From the NCBI GenBank assembly GCA_001896885.1, contig MKRJ01000014.1:62001-126000 (forward strand): a stretch of 64,000 nt of DNA, given 5' to 3'. Below the pieces are notes generated by a model. That model was not told the DNA's origin. It saw nothing but the letters and a program-made list of their open reading frames with translations, and did no database searches. How positions within the stretch are numbered: the first letter of the stretch is position 1; each line of letters begins with the position of its first letter. Position numbers and translations under genes: made by a program. This document shows positions 43,555 to 54,790 of the stretch, one piece after another. This stretch comes from Rhizobiales bacterium 65-79 (GTDB lineage: Bacteria > Pseudomonadota > Alphaproteobacteria > Rhizobiales > Rhizobiaceae).

Positions 43555-45012
43555 ATGAGCATCCAAGGCGCATCGCCCTCGCTCTACAACGAGGATCTCG
43601 CTCCGGCCAAAACTCGCAATTGGGGGCCGTTCTCCATCTTCAACGTCTGGACCTCGGACGTGCACAGCCTGTGGGGCTACTACCTCGCCGCCAGCCTCTT
43701 CCTATTCTGCGGCGGCTTCGTCAACTTCATCATCGCCATCGGCATCGGTTCGCTCATCATCTTCGCGCTGATGAGCATGATCGGCTATGCCGGGGTGAAG
43801 ACGGGGGTGCCCTACCCGGTGCTGGCGCGCGCCTCCTTCGGCATCTGGGGCGCCAACATCCCGGCGCTGGTCCGCGCCATCGTCGCCTGCTTCTGGTACG
43901 GCGCACAGACCGCGGCGGCCTCCGGCGCCGTGGTGGCTTTGCTGACGCGCTGGCAGGTCTTCGCCGACTTCCACCAGAACACGCATTTCCTCGGCCATTC
44001 CGGCCTCGACGTGATCTGCTTCCTCGTCATGTGGGTGCTGCAGCTTCTCATCATCCAGCGCGGCATGGAAACGGTGCGCCGCTTCCAGGACTGGGCCGGC
44101 CCGGCGGTCTGGATCATGATGCTGATCCTGGCGATCTTCCTCTGCATCAAGTCCGGCAGCTTCGCCTTCACCAGCGATATCCCCATGGACGCGCTGATCG
44201 ACAAGACCAAGGACGCCGGCATCCCTGGCGTGCCGGGCTCGTTCGCGGCGCTGGCGGGCGTGGCGGCGATCTGGGTCACCTATTTCTCCGCGCTCTACCT
44301 GAACTTCTGCGACTTCGCCCGCTACGCGCCGGACAAGGCGGCGGTGCGGACCGGCAATATCTGGGGCCTGCCGGTGAACCTGATCCTCTTCTCGCTGGTC
44401 GCCGGCGTCACCACCATCGCGGCGTGGGACGTCTATCACGAGGTGCTGATCCATCCGGACCAGATTTCGGCGAAGTTCGACAACTGGTTCCTGGCGCTGC
44501 TTGCCGCCCTCACCTTCGCGGTGGCGACGCTCGGCATCAACGTGGTGGCGAACTTCGTCTCGCCGGCCTTCGACTTCGCCAACGTCTTCCCGAGCCGCAT
44601 CAACTTCAAGAAGGGTGGCTACATCGCGGCGCTGATCGCGCTGGTGCTCTACCCCTTCTCGCCCTGGGACGGCAGCGCGGCCGGCTTCGTCGGCGTCATA
44701 GGCGCCACGATGGGGCCGATCTTCGGCGTCATGATGGTCGACTACTACCTCATGCGCAAAGGGGAACTCGACGTGGTCGGGCTCTACAAGGAGGATGGCG
44801 AATTCCGCTTCCAGGGCGGCTGGCACGTCAACGCCTTCGTGGCGGCCATCATCGGAGCGATCTTCGCATCGATCCTGCCGAACTTCACCGACTGGATGCC
44901 GGCATGGTGGGGCGTTTACGGCTGGTTCTTCGGCGTCGCGATCGCGGGCGTGGTGTACTACGTCCTGCGCTCGGCCGCCGCCGGCGCAGGCGCGAAGATC
45001 GCCCGCGCCTGA
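43555..45012 (+). CDS. NCS1-family nucleobase:cation symporter
   Basis: This twelve-helix transporter of 485 aa has an N-terminal NCS1 block (SLYNEDLAPAKTRNWGPFSIFNVWTSDVHS) and the FWYGAQTAAASGAV helix. Family members import uracil, cytosine, allantoin or hydantoin with Na+ or H+. PucI/hydantoin-type members are closest by feel, but no catabolic genes flank it, so the substrate is open. The start ATG 43555 (MSIQGASPS) was preferred over 43534. Confidence 0.88.
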   Translation: MSIQGASPSLYNEDLAPAKTRNWGPFSIFNVWTSDVHSLWGYYLAASLFLFCGGFVNFIIAIGIGSLIIFALMSMIGYAGVKTGVPYPVLARASFGIWGANIPALVRAIVACFWYGAQTAAASGAVVALLTRWQVFADFHQNTHFLGHSGLDVICFLVMWVLQLLIIQRGMETVRRFQDWAGPAVWIMMLILAIFLCIKSGSFAFTSDIPMDALIDKTKDAGIPGVPGSFAALAGVAAIWVTYFSALYLNFCDFARYAPDKAAVRTGNIWGLPVNLILFSLVAGVTTIAAWDVYHEVLIHPDQISAKFDNWFLALLAALTFAVATLGINVVANFVSPAFDFANVFPSRINFKKGGYIAALIALVLYPFSPWDGSAAGFVGVIGATMGPIFGVMMVDYYLMRKGELDVVGLYKEDGEFRFQGGWHVNAFVAAIIGAIFASILPNFTDWMPAWWGVYGWFFGVAIAGVVYYVLRSAAAGAGAKIARA

Positions 45013-45024
45013 ATTCGCGTCTCC

Positions 45025-45050
45025 GTCTCCCCGGCCGCAACCGGGGAGAC
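45025..45050. repeat. palindromic repeat hairpin
   Basis: GTCTCCCCGG and CCGGGGAGAC form a perfect 10-bp stem with a 6-base loop 12 bases after the transporter stop. There is no T-run. It resembles the CTTCTCCCC hairpins at 18865-19013. Confidence 0.65.
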
Positions 45051-45225
45051 GACGTCTGGCCGTCCGTCGCTTCTTCTGGTCCAACGATCCAAAGCTTTTC
45101 CGCCCCTCGTCGTTGCGCGTGCGCGACGCCATCGCCTAGTCTGGCGCCAGGCGGCGTGCTTCTTGATCCGGCAGTGATCTACGGAATGATCCGCGCCGCG
45201 GCGTAACGGAAATCGGGGCGTTTTC

Positions 45226-46089
45226 TTGGGTTTGGTCTTTTCTCGTCTGGCGTCCATCCTCGGCAGGGGACCGACGCTGCTCCTGGTCGTCCTTCTCGCC
45301 GGTTGCACGACCGCCGATACGCTCAGCATCGCTCCGCCCGCCAATTTCGAACCGTCCAAATACGCGGCGGTCGTGATCGACGCCAATACCGGCCAAATGC
45401 TCTATGGGGTGAATGCGACCGACCGCCGTTATCCGGCGTCGCTCACCAAGATGATGACGCTTTACCTCCTGTTCGAGGCGATGGACCAGGGGCGCGTCAC
45501 GCGCGAGACGCAGATTCCCGTATCGCCCCATGCGGCGGCGATGCCGCCCACGAAACTGCACTTCCGGCCCGGCGAGACGATCGACATCGATTCGGCGATC
45601 CGCGCCATGGTGACGAAGTCGGCGAACGACGTGGCGGTCGCCGTCGGCGAATATCTCGGCGGCACCGAAACCCGCTTCGCCGGCCTGATGAACGAGAAAG
45701 CCCGCCAGCTGGGAATGCTGAACACCGTGTTCCAGAATGCGTCCGGCCTGCCGGAGCCGGCCCAGCACACCACCGCCTACGACATGGCGCGGCTCGGCCT
45801 GGCGCTCCGCCAGCGCTTTCCGCAATATTACTACTACTTCTCGATCGAGAGCTTCGCCTTCCGCGGCAAACTCATTCGCGGCCACAACAAGGTGCTGGAC
45901 ACGGTCCCCGGCGCCGACGGCATCAAGACCGGCTACATCCGCGCTTCCGGCTTCAACATCGTGACCTCCGTCAGCAGGGACGGCCGCAAGCTGCTGGTAG
46001 TCGTGATGGGCGGAAAGACAGCGAAGGAGCGCAACGAACGGGTAGCGGAACTGGTCGCCCGTTACATGCCCGAAGCGAAGGCGATGTAG
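45226..46089 (+). CDS. D-alanyl-D-alanine carboxypeptidase (lipoprotein form)
   Basis: This peptidoglycan D,D-carboxypeptidase of the S11 family trims pentapeptides. Active-site motifs are Ser72-Leu-Thr-Lys75, Ser132-Ala-Asn and Lys234-Thr-Gly. The N-terminus has a hydrophobic signal ending in LLAGC, a lipobox, so the mature protein may be a lipoprotein with Cys at residue 27. It has 287 aa and lacks the C-terminal membrane anchor domain of DacA. The start is TTG at 45226, with no better ATG or GTG. It is convergent with pyrG. Confidence 0.9.
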   Translation: MGLVFSRLASILGRGPTLLLVVLLAGCTTADTLSIAPPANFEPSKYAAVVIDANTGQMLYGVNATDRRYPASLTKMMTLYLLFEAMDQGRVTRETQIPVSPHAAAMPPTKLHFRPGETIDIDSAIRAMVTKSANDVAVAVGEYLGGTETRFAGLMNEKARQLGMLNTVFQNASGLPEPAQHTTAYDMARLGLALRQRFPQYYYYFSIESFAFRGKLIRGHNKVLDTVPGADGIKTGYIRASGFNIVTSVSRDGRKLLVVVMGGKTAKERNERVAELVARYMPEAKAM

Positions 46090-46105
46090 CCGGCATCGCC
46101 ATCGA

Positions 46106-47746
<1,641 letters not shown>

Positions 47747-47830
47747 TTAGCGCCGTGAAGTTGATTCCGCCAGTGGAAAATTTTCGAAGGCGCTTCTTTT
47801 CAGGATTCCGGTTTGGCAACCGGATATCGC

Positions 47831-47858
47831 AAAAGAAAACGGCCGGCAGAGCCGGCCG
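47831..47858 (-). terminator. rho-independent terminator
   Basis: CGGCCGGC-AGA-GCCGGCCG (47840-47858) is followed on the minus strand by TTTTCTTTT. It lies 24 bases after the L,D-transpeptidase stop and separates it from pyrG. Confidence 0.88.
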
Positions 47859-47882
47859 CTGCTGGAGGAAGAGCAGTTCGAA

Positions 47883-48701
47883 TCAAAGCACGACGACGGG
47901 TGTCCCGATCCTGACGCGGCGATAGAGATCCATCACCTGGTCGTTGTACATGCGGAAGCAGCCATTCGACGCGGAAGTGCCGATCGTCTGAGGCTGTATG
48001 GTCCCGTGGATGCGGATGTGGGTATCCCTTCCATCCTGATAGACGTACATCGCGCGCGCGCCGAGCGGATTGGTGAGGCCGCCGGGCATGCCATCCTTGT
48101 ACTGGCCGTAGTGCTTCGGCTCACGCTTCTGCATGTCCAGCGTCGGGATCCAGCGGGGCCATTCCTGCTTGTCGCCGATCTTGCCCGCACCCTTGAACTG
48201 TAGCCCCTCGCGCCCGACCGCGATCGGGTAGCGCCGCGCGGTGGTGGAGGATTCCATCAGATACAGGAACTTCTTGCTGGTATCGATGATGATCGTGCCG
48301 CGCGCATAGCCGGAATAGGGAACGTTCTGCGGCTGGAAGTCCGGCTTCACGTTGAAGGGGCGCCTTTCCTCCTTGGTGCGGAGCGCGGCGTCGAGATCGC
48401 GCGTCTCCGGCAGCAATGGTTGTGCGCCGTCGCCGAACAGCGCCGAGAAGATGCTCGGCTGAATCTGCTGCTCGCTGCGCAATTCGCCATTGTTCTCGAG
48501 GGGACCGGCCGAATCGGTTTTTGCGGCCTTCTCCGTTTTCGCGCCCTTCTTTTTCTTCGGCGCGTGAACGCGCGGCATCGATTCGATCGCCGCCGTACGG
48601 CCTTGATCGATCCTCGTCACTATCTCCGCATTGGCAGAGGACATCACGCCGAAAAGGCATGCGGCGCCGACACAAAAGAGGGCAAGCCCATGAATACGCA
48701 T
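47883..48701 (-). CDS. L,D-transpeptidase (YkuD), long form
   Basis: A signal peptide (MRIHGLALFCVGAACLFGVMSSANA) is followed by a Lys/Ala-rich linker (about residues 48-75) and a C-terminal YkuD domain. The active site is HGTIQPQTIGTSASNGCFRM, with the catalytic Cys in SNGCFRM. The enzyme forms 3-3 crosslinks or modifies peptidoglycan. The start 48701 gives the signal peptide; longer frames do not. It has its own terminator. It is distinct from the 144-aa enzyme at 15298. Confidence 0.92.
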   Translation of the reverse strand: MRIHGLALFCVGAACLFGVMSSANAEIVTRIDQGRTAAIESMPRVHAPKKKKGAKTEKAAKTDSAGPLENNGELRSEQQIQPSIFSALFGDGAQPLLPETRDLDAALRTKEERRPFNVKPDFQPQNVPYSGYARGTIIIDTSKKFLYLMESSTTARRYPIAVGREGLQFKGAGKIGDKQEWPRWIPTLDMQKREPKHYGQYKDGMPGGLTNPLGARAMYVYQDGRDTHIRIHGTIQPQTIGTSASNGCFRMYNDQVMDLYRRVRIGTPVVVL

Positions 48702-48850
48702 TTCCAGAAATCCTGTTCCATCCACGGCAAGCAATGACGGAACAAGTGGCCCTACCGCCCGCCTCGGTTGCCCTGGCCGATATATATATCCGACCTTTCG
48801 CAGGCCGCTCAACAAAAACAAGTGAACAGCGGAAGCTGCAACCGCAAGGA

Positions 48851-48886
48851 TTCACGAAGTGTTGTCGAGCGACAACACTTCGTGAA
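48851..48886. repeat. 36-base perfect palindrome
   Basis: Arms of 17 bases (TTCACGAAGTGTTGTCG at 48851-48867 and its exact reverse complement at 48870-48886) surround AG. It lies between the secG stop (48925) and the L,D-transpeptidase start. No T-run follows on either strand. It may be an RNA hairpin ending secG transcripts or a protein-binding site. Confidence 0.85.
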
Positions 48887-48924
48887 ACCACCGGCGGCAA
48901 CTGGCAAGCGGCCCAATGCTGCGT

Positions 48925-49482
48925 TTACTGGTTGGGGACCTGCGGCTGCGCCGGAGCCTGGCCGGCATTGCCGCCTGCAGCCGGCTTCTGGCCGTTCGCG
49001 GGCTCGGTGCCGCTCGGAACCTGCGATGCCGGCGGCGTGGTTGCCGGGGCGGTGGTCGTGCCGGAGCCCGTAGCCGGCGCCGGAGCGGTGCTGGTCGAGC
49101 TACCGCCGTTCGGGGCCGCAGGCTGCTGGCCCGTATTCGAAGCCGGCGCCTTGGCAGGCGCGCCGCCGAGCTGATCGAGGATCCCCTTGCCGTTGCTGCC
49201 GGAATTGCCGGCCGGCTTGCCGCTCGTTGCCGGAGGATTGTCGAGGATATCCGCCACGCTGCCCTGGTAGCGCGCCATGATCGAAAGGCCGAGCGAGGTC
49301 GCGAAGAAGATGGCCGCGAGGATCGCCGTGGTTCGCGTCAGCGCATTGGCCGCGCCGCGCGCCGTCATGAAGCCGGAACCGCCGCCGATGCCGAGGCCGC
49401 CGCCTTCCGACCGCTGCACCAGCACGACCGCGACGAGCGCGATCACGACCATCAGGTGGATGACGATGATGACGGTTTCCAT
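48925..49482 (-). CDS. secG: protein translocase subunit SecG
   Basis: SecG is the small membrane subunit of SecYEG. Two membrane helices (METVIIVIHLMVVIALVAVVLVQ and LTRTTAILAAIFFATSLGLS) flank the conserved QRSEGGGLGIGGGSGFM loop. The C-terminal region of about 100 residues is Pro/Ala/Gly/Ser-rich, which makes it 185 aa instead of about 110; such tails are frequent in alphaproteobacteria. The start ATG 49482. The neighbouring tpiA, upstream on the same strand, is a common partner. Confidence 0.93.
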   Translation of the reverse strand: METVIIVIHLMVVIALVAVVLVQRSEGGGLGIGGGSGFMTARGAANALTRTTAILAAIFFATSLGLSIMARYQGSVADILDNPPATSGKPAGNSGSNGKGILDQLGGAPAKAPASNTGQQPAAPNGGSSTSTAPAPATGSGTTTAPATTPPASQVPSGTEPANGQKPAAGGNAGQAPAQPQVPNQ

Positions 49483-49614
49483 TCGAAATTCCGGATAGAC
49501 TGCGAGGCCGACGGCCGGCATTGGACGCGGCTCAATACACGCCTTTCAGCCTCATTCCAACCCCATATGGACGCGCGGCGGGAAAATGCAACGCGACGTT
49601 TCCGCCCCGCCCCC

Positions 49615-50379
49615 TCAGAGCGACAGATAGGCTTCCGCGATGCCGAGGAAATCGGCGGCTTTCAGGCTTGCCCCGCCGACGAGCGCGCCGTCGACATTGG
49701 CAAGGCCGAGCAGTTCGACCGCATTGGCCGGCTTCACCGAGCCGCCGTAGAGGATGCGCATGCGGGCGGCTTCGCCGCCGACCTTCCTGCCAAGCTCCGA
49801 CCTCAGATGCGCATGCGCCTCGGTCACGTCGCCGGCGGTCGGCGTCAGACCGGTGCCGATAGCCCAGACGGGTTCATAGGCGATCACCGTGTTTGCGGCC
49901 AGCGCCTCGTCGGGAACCGACCCGGCGATCTGGCGCGCGAGCACCGCAAGCGTTTCGCCCGCGTCGCGCTGATCCCGTGTCTCGCCGACGCAGATGATGG
50001 CCGTCAGGCCGGCACGCCAGGCGGCGCGGGCCTTGTCGTGCACCGCCGCGTCCGTTTCCCCGTGGTCGGTCCGGCGCTCGGAATGGCCGACGATGACGAA
50101 GGTGGCCCCGGCGTCCTTCAGCATCTCCGCGGAAATGTCGCCGGTATGGGCGCCGCTGGCCTCGGCGTGGCAATCTTCTCCGCCGCTTGCGACCGGAGAG
50201 CCGCGCAGCACCTCCGAGGCGCGCGACAGAAGCGTGGCGGGCACGCAGACCAGCGCGTCCGTTTCGGTGTCCAGCCCGCTCATGAAGCTGTGCGCGATGG
50301 ACCGCAACTCGTTGAGCGAGGCGCTGGTGCCGTTCATTTTCCAGTTGCCTGCGACGAGGGGGCGGATCGCTTGCGTCAT
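49615..50379 (-). CDS. tpiA: triosephosphate isomerase
   Basis: TpiA interconverts dihydroxyacetone phosphate and glyceraldehyde 3-phosphate. The TIM barrel shows VAGNWKMNG (catalytic Lys), VIGHSERR (His) and [11 protein letters not shown] (Glu). The length is 254 aa. It is divergent from ppiD, with about 170 bases between, and precedes secG on the same strand. Confidence 0.96.
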   Translation of the reverse strand: MTQAIRPLVAGNWKMNGTSASLNELRSIAHSFMSGLDTETDALVCVPATLLSRASEVLRGSPVASGGEDCHAEASGAHTGDISAEMLKDAGATFVIVGHSERRTDHGETDAAVHDKARAAWRAGLTAIICVGETRDQRDAGETLAVLARQIAGSVPDEALAANTVIAYEPVWAIGTGLTPTAGDVTEAHAHLRSELGRKVGGEAARMRILYGGSVKPANAVELLGLANVDGALVGGASLKAADFLGIAEAYLSL

Positions 50380-50549
50380 GGCGCTTCCTTGAAGGACCGA
50401 AGCCGGTATCCCCGGCCGATAGCGGCGTTATCGCCCACGGTCTCTACCAAATTCGCCTTACAAAGCAATCGACACCGGGACGCAAGGGCGTTATTGCCGG
50501 ACGCAGACGGGCCACCGGTCGCGGTGGATGAGCTGAAACGGGATTGCAT

Positions 50550-52439
50550 ATGCTCAACTCAATGAGAACCGCCGCCGGATCCTGGGTGGCCAAGCTGTTC
50601 TTCGTCGTGCTTGTGGTCAGCTTCGCCGGATGGGGCATTTCGGGCCGCATCGAGGGCGGCTTCGGCAGCAATTCCGTCCTGAAGGTGGGCGACACCAGCG
50701 TCTCGATGAACGAATACCGGCTCGCCTACGACCGCCAGGTCTCCGTTTTGTCGCAGCAGTACGGACAGCGGCTGACCCGGCAGCAGTCTACCGCGCTTGG
50801 CGTGGACCAGCGGGTCCTTTCTCAGCTCGTCGCCGACGCCGTTCTCGACGAGCAGGCGCGCCGTCTCGGACTCGGGATATCCACCACCCGCATCGCGGAC
50901 CTGACCCGGCAGGACCCTGCCTTCCATGGCGCGAACGGACAGTTCGACCGCAACCAGTTCGAGTATGTGCTGCGCCAGGTCGGCATGAAGCCGGAAGAGT
51001 ACATGCGGAACCGGGAACAGACGGCGGTCCGCCAGCAGATCGTCGAGGCGACGACGGACGGCATGAAGGTCCCCAACACGTTCCTCAAGGCCGTGGCGCT
51101 CTACCGGGGAGAAGACCGCACGGTCGAATACATCACCATGCCGCAATCCCTTGTCGAGCCGATCGAGGATCCCTCCCCGAGCACCCTGCAAGCATGGTTC
51201 GACAAGAACAAGAAGAACTACGCCGCGCCCGAATATCGCAAGATAGCCTATGTCAGGCTCGAGCCGCAGGATATCGCCGATCCCTCCGCGATCAACGACG
51301 AGCAGGTCAAGAAGGACTACGACGCGCACATAAAGAACTACACCACGCCCGAGAAGCGGACGATCGAGCAGATCGTCTTCAAGGACGACGCGGCCGCCAA
51401 GGCGGGGCTGGCTTCCATCGAGGGCGGCGCCACTTTCGACGATGTCGCCAAGTCCCAGAGCAAGACCGAGGCGGACACCAAGCTCGGCACCCTCGCCAAG
51501 TCCGAGATTCCCGACCAGAAGATCGCCGACGCCGCCTTCAGCCTCAAGGTCAACGAGATCAGCCCCGTGGTGGAAGGGTCGTTCGGGCCCGTGCTCCTGC
51601 GCGTGACGTCGATCACGCCTGAGGTGGTCAAGCCGCTTTCCGAGGTCAGCGACGAGATCCGCAAGGCCCTTGCACTGAACGAAGCCAACCGCGATCTGCT
51701 TGATGTACATGATGCCTGGGAGGATGCGCGCGCCGGCGGAGCGACGATGCAGGAAGCGGCCGACAAGCTGAAACTGAAGGTCGTCACCGTCGACGCCATC
51801 GACCGCAACGGCGAGGCTCCGGACGGCAAGGTGATCAAGGGCCTTCCGGAATCCGAGCAGTTGATCAAGGACGCGTTCGAGAGCGAAAAAGGCATCGAGA
51901 ACGACCCGATAACGACAAAGGACGAAGGGTTCATCTATTACGAGGTGCAGGACGTCAAACCGGCCCACGACCGTACTCTCGACGAGGTGCGGAGCAAGGT
52001 GGTCGCCGACTGGAAGGCCCAGGAGGCGGCCTCTCGCCTCGGCGCCAAGGCGACGGAGATGGAGAAGAAGGCCAAGGCCGGAACGTCGCTCGACGATATC
52101 GCGAACGAACTGAAGCTGGAAAAAGAGACGAAGCGCGGCGTCAAGCGCGGTTCCAACGATCCGGACCTTGGCCAGGACGGAGTCGCGGCCGTCTTCGGCG
52201 TCGGCCAGGGCGGCATCGGTCTTTTCTCCGGGCCGGACGACAAGTCCCAGGTGCTGTTCAAGGTGACCGAAGTGTTCGAGCCGGCCGGGGCGGGTGCGGA
52301 CTCCATCGATGAGCAGAATCAGAAGATGCTCGCGGAGGGGATGACCAACGACCTGCTCGACGAACTGGTGAACAAGCTGCAGGCCGAATACGGCGTGACG
52401 GTAGACCATTCGGCCATCGAACGGGCGATGGCGTACTAG
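50550..52439 (+). CDS. ppiD: membrane-anchored periplasmic peptidyl-prolyl isomerase/chaperone (PpiD/SurA-like)
   Basis: An N-terminal anchor (about residues 12-32, WVAKLFFVVLVVSFAGWGISG) is followed by a SurA-like chaperone domain (MNEYRLAYDRQVSVLSQQYGQ ...), a parvulin domain (about residues 260-370, RTIEQIVFKDDAAA ... VVEGSFGPVLLRV) and a second C-terminal half. PpiD helps fold proteins leaving the Sec channel. ATG 50550 was chosen; TTG 50544 and ATG 50562 are in frame. It begins the ppiD-trpD-trpC-moaC-moeA run. Confidence 0.9.
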   Translation: MLNSMRTAAGSWVAKLFFVVLVVSFAGWGISGRIEGGFGSNSVLKVGDTSVSMNEYRLAYDRQVSVLSQQYGQRLTRQQSTALGVDQRVLSQLVADAVLDEQARRLGLGISTTRIADLTRQDPAFHGANGQFDRNQFEYVLRQVGMKPEEYMRNREQTAVRQQIVEATTDGMKVPNTFLKAVALYRGEDRTVEYITMPQSLVEPIEDPSPSTLQAWFDKNKKNYAAPEYRKIAYVRLEPQDIADPSAINDEQVKKDYDAHIKNYTTPEKRTIEQIVFKDDAAAKAGLASIEGGATFDDVAKSQSKTEADTKLGTLAKSEIPDQKIADAAFSLKVNEISPVVEGSFGPVLLRVTSITPEVVKPLSEVSDEIRKALALNEANRDLLDVHDAWEDARAGGATMQEAADKLKLKVVTVDAIDRNGEAPDGKVIKGLPESEQLIKDAFESEKGIENDPITTKDEGFIYYEVQDVKPAHDRTLDEVRSKVVADWKAQEAASRLGAKATEMEKKAKAGTSLDDIANELKLEKETKRGVKRGSNDPDLGQDGVAAVFGVGQGGIGLFSGPDDKSQVLFKVTEVFEPAGAGADSIDEQNQKMLAEGMTNDLLDELVNKLQAEYGVTVDHSAIERAMAY

Positions 52440-52457
52440 GGCGGCGACGGGGCTGGA

Positions 52458-53474
52458 ATGAGCGATTTCAAGAGCCATATCGCCAAGGTCGCCGGCGGCA
52501 AGCCCCTGACATTCGAGGAGGCGCGTGCCGCCTTCGATATCGTCATGTCCGGCGAAGCGACGCCGAGCCAGATCGGCGGATTCCTGATGGCGCTGCGCGT
52601 GCGCGGCGAGACGGTCGAGGAGATTTCCGGAGCGGTCGCCACCATGCGCGCCAAGATGCTGCCGGTGGAAGCCCCGGCGGACGCCATCGACATCGTCGGC
52701 ACGGGCGGCGACGCTTCCGGTTCCTACAACGTGTCGACCGCGGCCGCCTTTGTCGCCGCCGGCGCCGGCCTTCCCGTCGCCAAGCACGGCAACCGGGCGC
52801 TGTCCTCACGCTCCGGCGCCGCCGATACGCTCGCCGCGCTCGGAGTCAACATAGAGGCGACGCCGGCGCAGATATCCGCCTGTATCAGGGAAGCCGGCGT
52901 GGGCTTCATGTTCGCGCCGGCGCACCACTCGGCGATGCGCCATGTCGGGCCGACGCGGGTCGAACTCGGGACGCGCACCATCTTCAACCTGCTCGGTCCG
53001 CTCTCGAACCCGGCCGGAGTGAAACGCCAGCTTGTCGGGGTATTCTCGCCCGAATGGGTCGAGCCGCTCGCGCATGTGCTGAAAGGCCTCGGCACCGAAG
53101 CCGCATGGGTGGTGCATGGCGATGGCCTGGACGAGTTGACAACAGCCGGACCGACGAAGGTCGCGGCGCTTCGGGACGGCAAGGTGCGCAGTTTCGAAAT
53201 CGTTCCGGAAGAGGTCGGTCTGGCGCGGGCAGAGCCGGCCGATCTCAAGGGCGGAGACGCGGTGCGCAACGCGGAGGCGCTCCGCGCCGTGCTCGACGGC
53301 GTCAAGGGACCCTACCGCGACATCGTGCTTCTCAACGCCGGCGCCGCGATCCTCGTCGCCGGCAAGGGGGCGACGCTTCAAGAAGGCATCGCCATCGCCG
53401 TGGACGCGATCGACAGCGGCAAGGCGCGCGCGGCGCTGACGAAGCTCGTGGAAGTCTCCAACCGGCCGGGCTGA
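52458..53474 (+). CDS. trpD: anthranilate phosphoribosyltransferase
   Basis: TrpD adds phosphoribose to anthranilate in tryptophan synthesis. The PRPP-binding motif is [16 protein letters not shown], with [17 protein letters not shown] and [16 protein letters not shown] further on. The length is 338 aa. It is 18 bases after ppiD and six before trpC, so one operon is likely. Other trp genes are not in the window. Confidence 0.97.
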   Translation: MSDFKSHIAKVAGGKPLTFEEARAAFDIVMSGEATPSQIGGFLMALRVRGETVEEISGAVATMRAKMLPVEAPADAIDIVGTGGDASGSYNVSTAAAFVAAGAGLPVAKHGNRALSSRSGAADTLAALGVNIEATPAQISACIREAGVGFMFAPAHHSAMRHVGPTRVELGTRTIFNLLGPLSNPAGVKRQLVGVFSPEWVEPLAHVLKGLGTEAAWVVHGDGLDELTTAGPTKVAALRDGKVRSFEIVPEEVGLARAEPADLKGGDAVRNAEALRAVLDGVKGPYRDIVLLNAGAAILVAGKGATLQEGIAIAVDAIDSGKARAALTKLVEVSNRPG

Positions 53475-53480
53475 CAAACG

Positions 53481-54299
53481 ATGGCCGACATATTGAAGAA
53501 GATCGAGGCTTATAAACGCGAGGAGATCGCGACGGCCAAGACGGCCGTGCCGCCTGCCGAAATGGCCGCCCGCGCGAAAGCAGCCGAGCCTCCACGCGGC
53601 TTCGCCACCGCGTTGCGGGCGAAGCGCGACGCCGGCGAATTCGCGCTGATCGCGGAGATCAAGAAGGCCAGCCCGTCCAAAGGCCTGATCCGCGCCGATT
53701 TCGACCCACCGGCGCTTGCCCGCGCCTATGAGGAAGGCGGCGCTGCGTGTCTTTCGGTGCTGACGGACCGGCCTTCCTTCCAGGGTGCGCCTGAATACCT
53801 GGCCGCCGCGCGCGCCGCTACCGTGCTGCCGGCGCTGCGCAAGGACTTCCTGTTCGATCCGTATCAGGTGCATGAAGCGCGCGCCTGGGGCGCCGACGCC
53901 ATCCTCATCATCATGGCGAGCGTCGCCGATGAGCTGGCCAGGGTGCTGGAGGAGACGGCCTTCAAACTCGGCATGGACGCGCTGGTCGAGGTGCACGACG
54001 AACAGGAGATGGAGCGCGCGCTGAAGCTCTCCTCGCCGCTGATCGGCATCAACAACCGCGACCTGAGGACCTTCGAGGTCAGCCTCGATACGTCGCGGCG
54101 ATTGGCGAGGATGGCGCCTTCCGACCGGCTGCTGGTCGGCGAAAGCGGCATCTTCACCCATGAAGACTGCCTCGATCTCGCGCGCAGCGGCATCGGCGCT
54201 TTTCTCGTCGGCGAAAGCCTGATGCGGCAGGCGGACGTGGCTTCCGCCACGCGGCACCTCCTCACGGGCCGGGTGGGCGCGCAGAGCGCGGCGGAGTGA
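53481..54299 (+). CDS. trpC: indole-3-glycerol phosphate synthase
   Basis: TrpC is the single-domain indole-glycerol-phosphate synthase of tryptophan synthesis. The barrel carries [52 protein letters not shown] and [12 protein letters not shown]. The length (272 aa) shows no TrpF fusion. Its TGA overlaps a possible GTG start of moaC. Confidence 0.97.
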   Translation: MADILKKIEAYKREEIATAKTAVPPAEMAARAKAAEPPRGFATALRAKRDAGEFALIAEIKKASPSKGLIRADFDPPALARAYEEGGAACLSVLTDRPSFQGAPEYLAAARAATVLPALRKDFLFDPYQVHEARAWGADAILIIMASVADELARVLEETAFKLGMDALVEVHDEQEMERALKLSSPLIGINNRDLRTFEVSLDTSRRLARMAPSDRLLVGESGIFTHEDCLDLARSGIGAFLVGESLMRQADVASATRHLLTGRVGAQSAAE

Positions 54300-54304
54300 A
54301 CGGA

Positions 54305-54790
54305 ATGGCCGCGACCCTCACCCATCTCGGCTCGTCGGGCGAAGCCAACATGGTGGATGTCGGTGCCAAGGCCGAGACGGAGCGGACCGCGGTCGCCGAA
54401 GGCACGGTGACGATGCGACCCGAGACCTTGCGCATGATCATGGCCGGCGACGCGAAAAAAGGCGACGTATTAGGAACGGCGCGCATCGCCGGCATCATGG
54501 CGGCGAAGCGCACGCATGAACTGATCCCGCTTTGCCATCCACTTCTGCTCACCCGGGTTTCCGTCGAGATCTCGCCCGACGAAAGCCTGCCGGGGCTCAG
54601 GGTTACGGCCACGGCACGCGTGACCGGCAAGACCGGAGTCGAGATGGAAGCGCTTACGGCCGCGTCGGTCGCCTGTCTCACCATCTACGACATGGCCAAG
54701 GCGGTCGATCGCGGCATGGTGCTCGGCGGCATCCGGCTGGTCGAGAAGAGCGGCGGCAAGTCCGGCGACTACAAGGCCGGCGGTGCATGA
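54305..54790 (+). CDS. moaC: cyclic pyranopterin monophosphate synthase
   Basis: MoaC completes conversion of GTP to cyclic pyranopterin phosphate in molybdenum-cofactor synthesis. The 161-residue protein has [13 protein letters not shown] and [20 protein letters not shown], the family catalytic regions. The start is ATG 54305; a GTG at 54296 overlaps the trpC stop. It is coupled to moeA by ATGA. The cofactor would serve the SoeA-like enzyme in this window among others. Confidence 0.96.
   Translation: MAATLTHLGSSGEANMVDVGAKAETERTAVAEGTVTMRPETLRMIMAGDAKKGDVLGTARIAGIMAAKRTHELIPLCHPLLLTRVSVEISPDESLPGLRVTATARVTGKTGVEMEALTAASVACLTIYDMAKAVDRGMVLGGIRLVEKSGGKSGDYKAGGA

Noticed and set aside
50559-52787. 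742-codon open frame on the minus strand
   Set aside because: It is antisense to ppiD and the trpD start, both of which have clear domains; the composition is that of a shadow frame.
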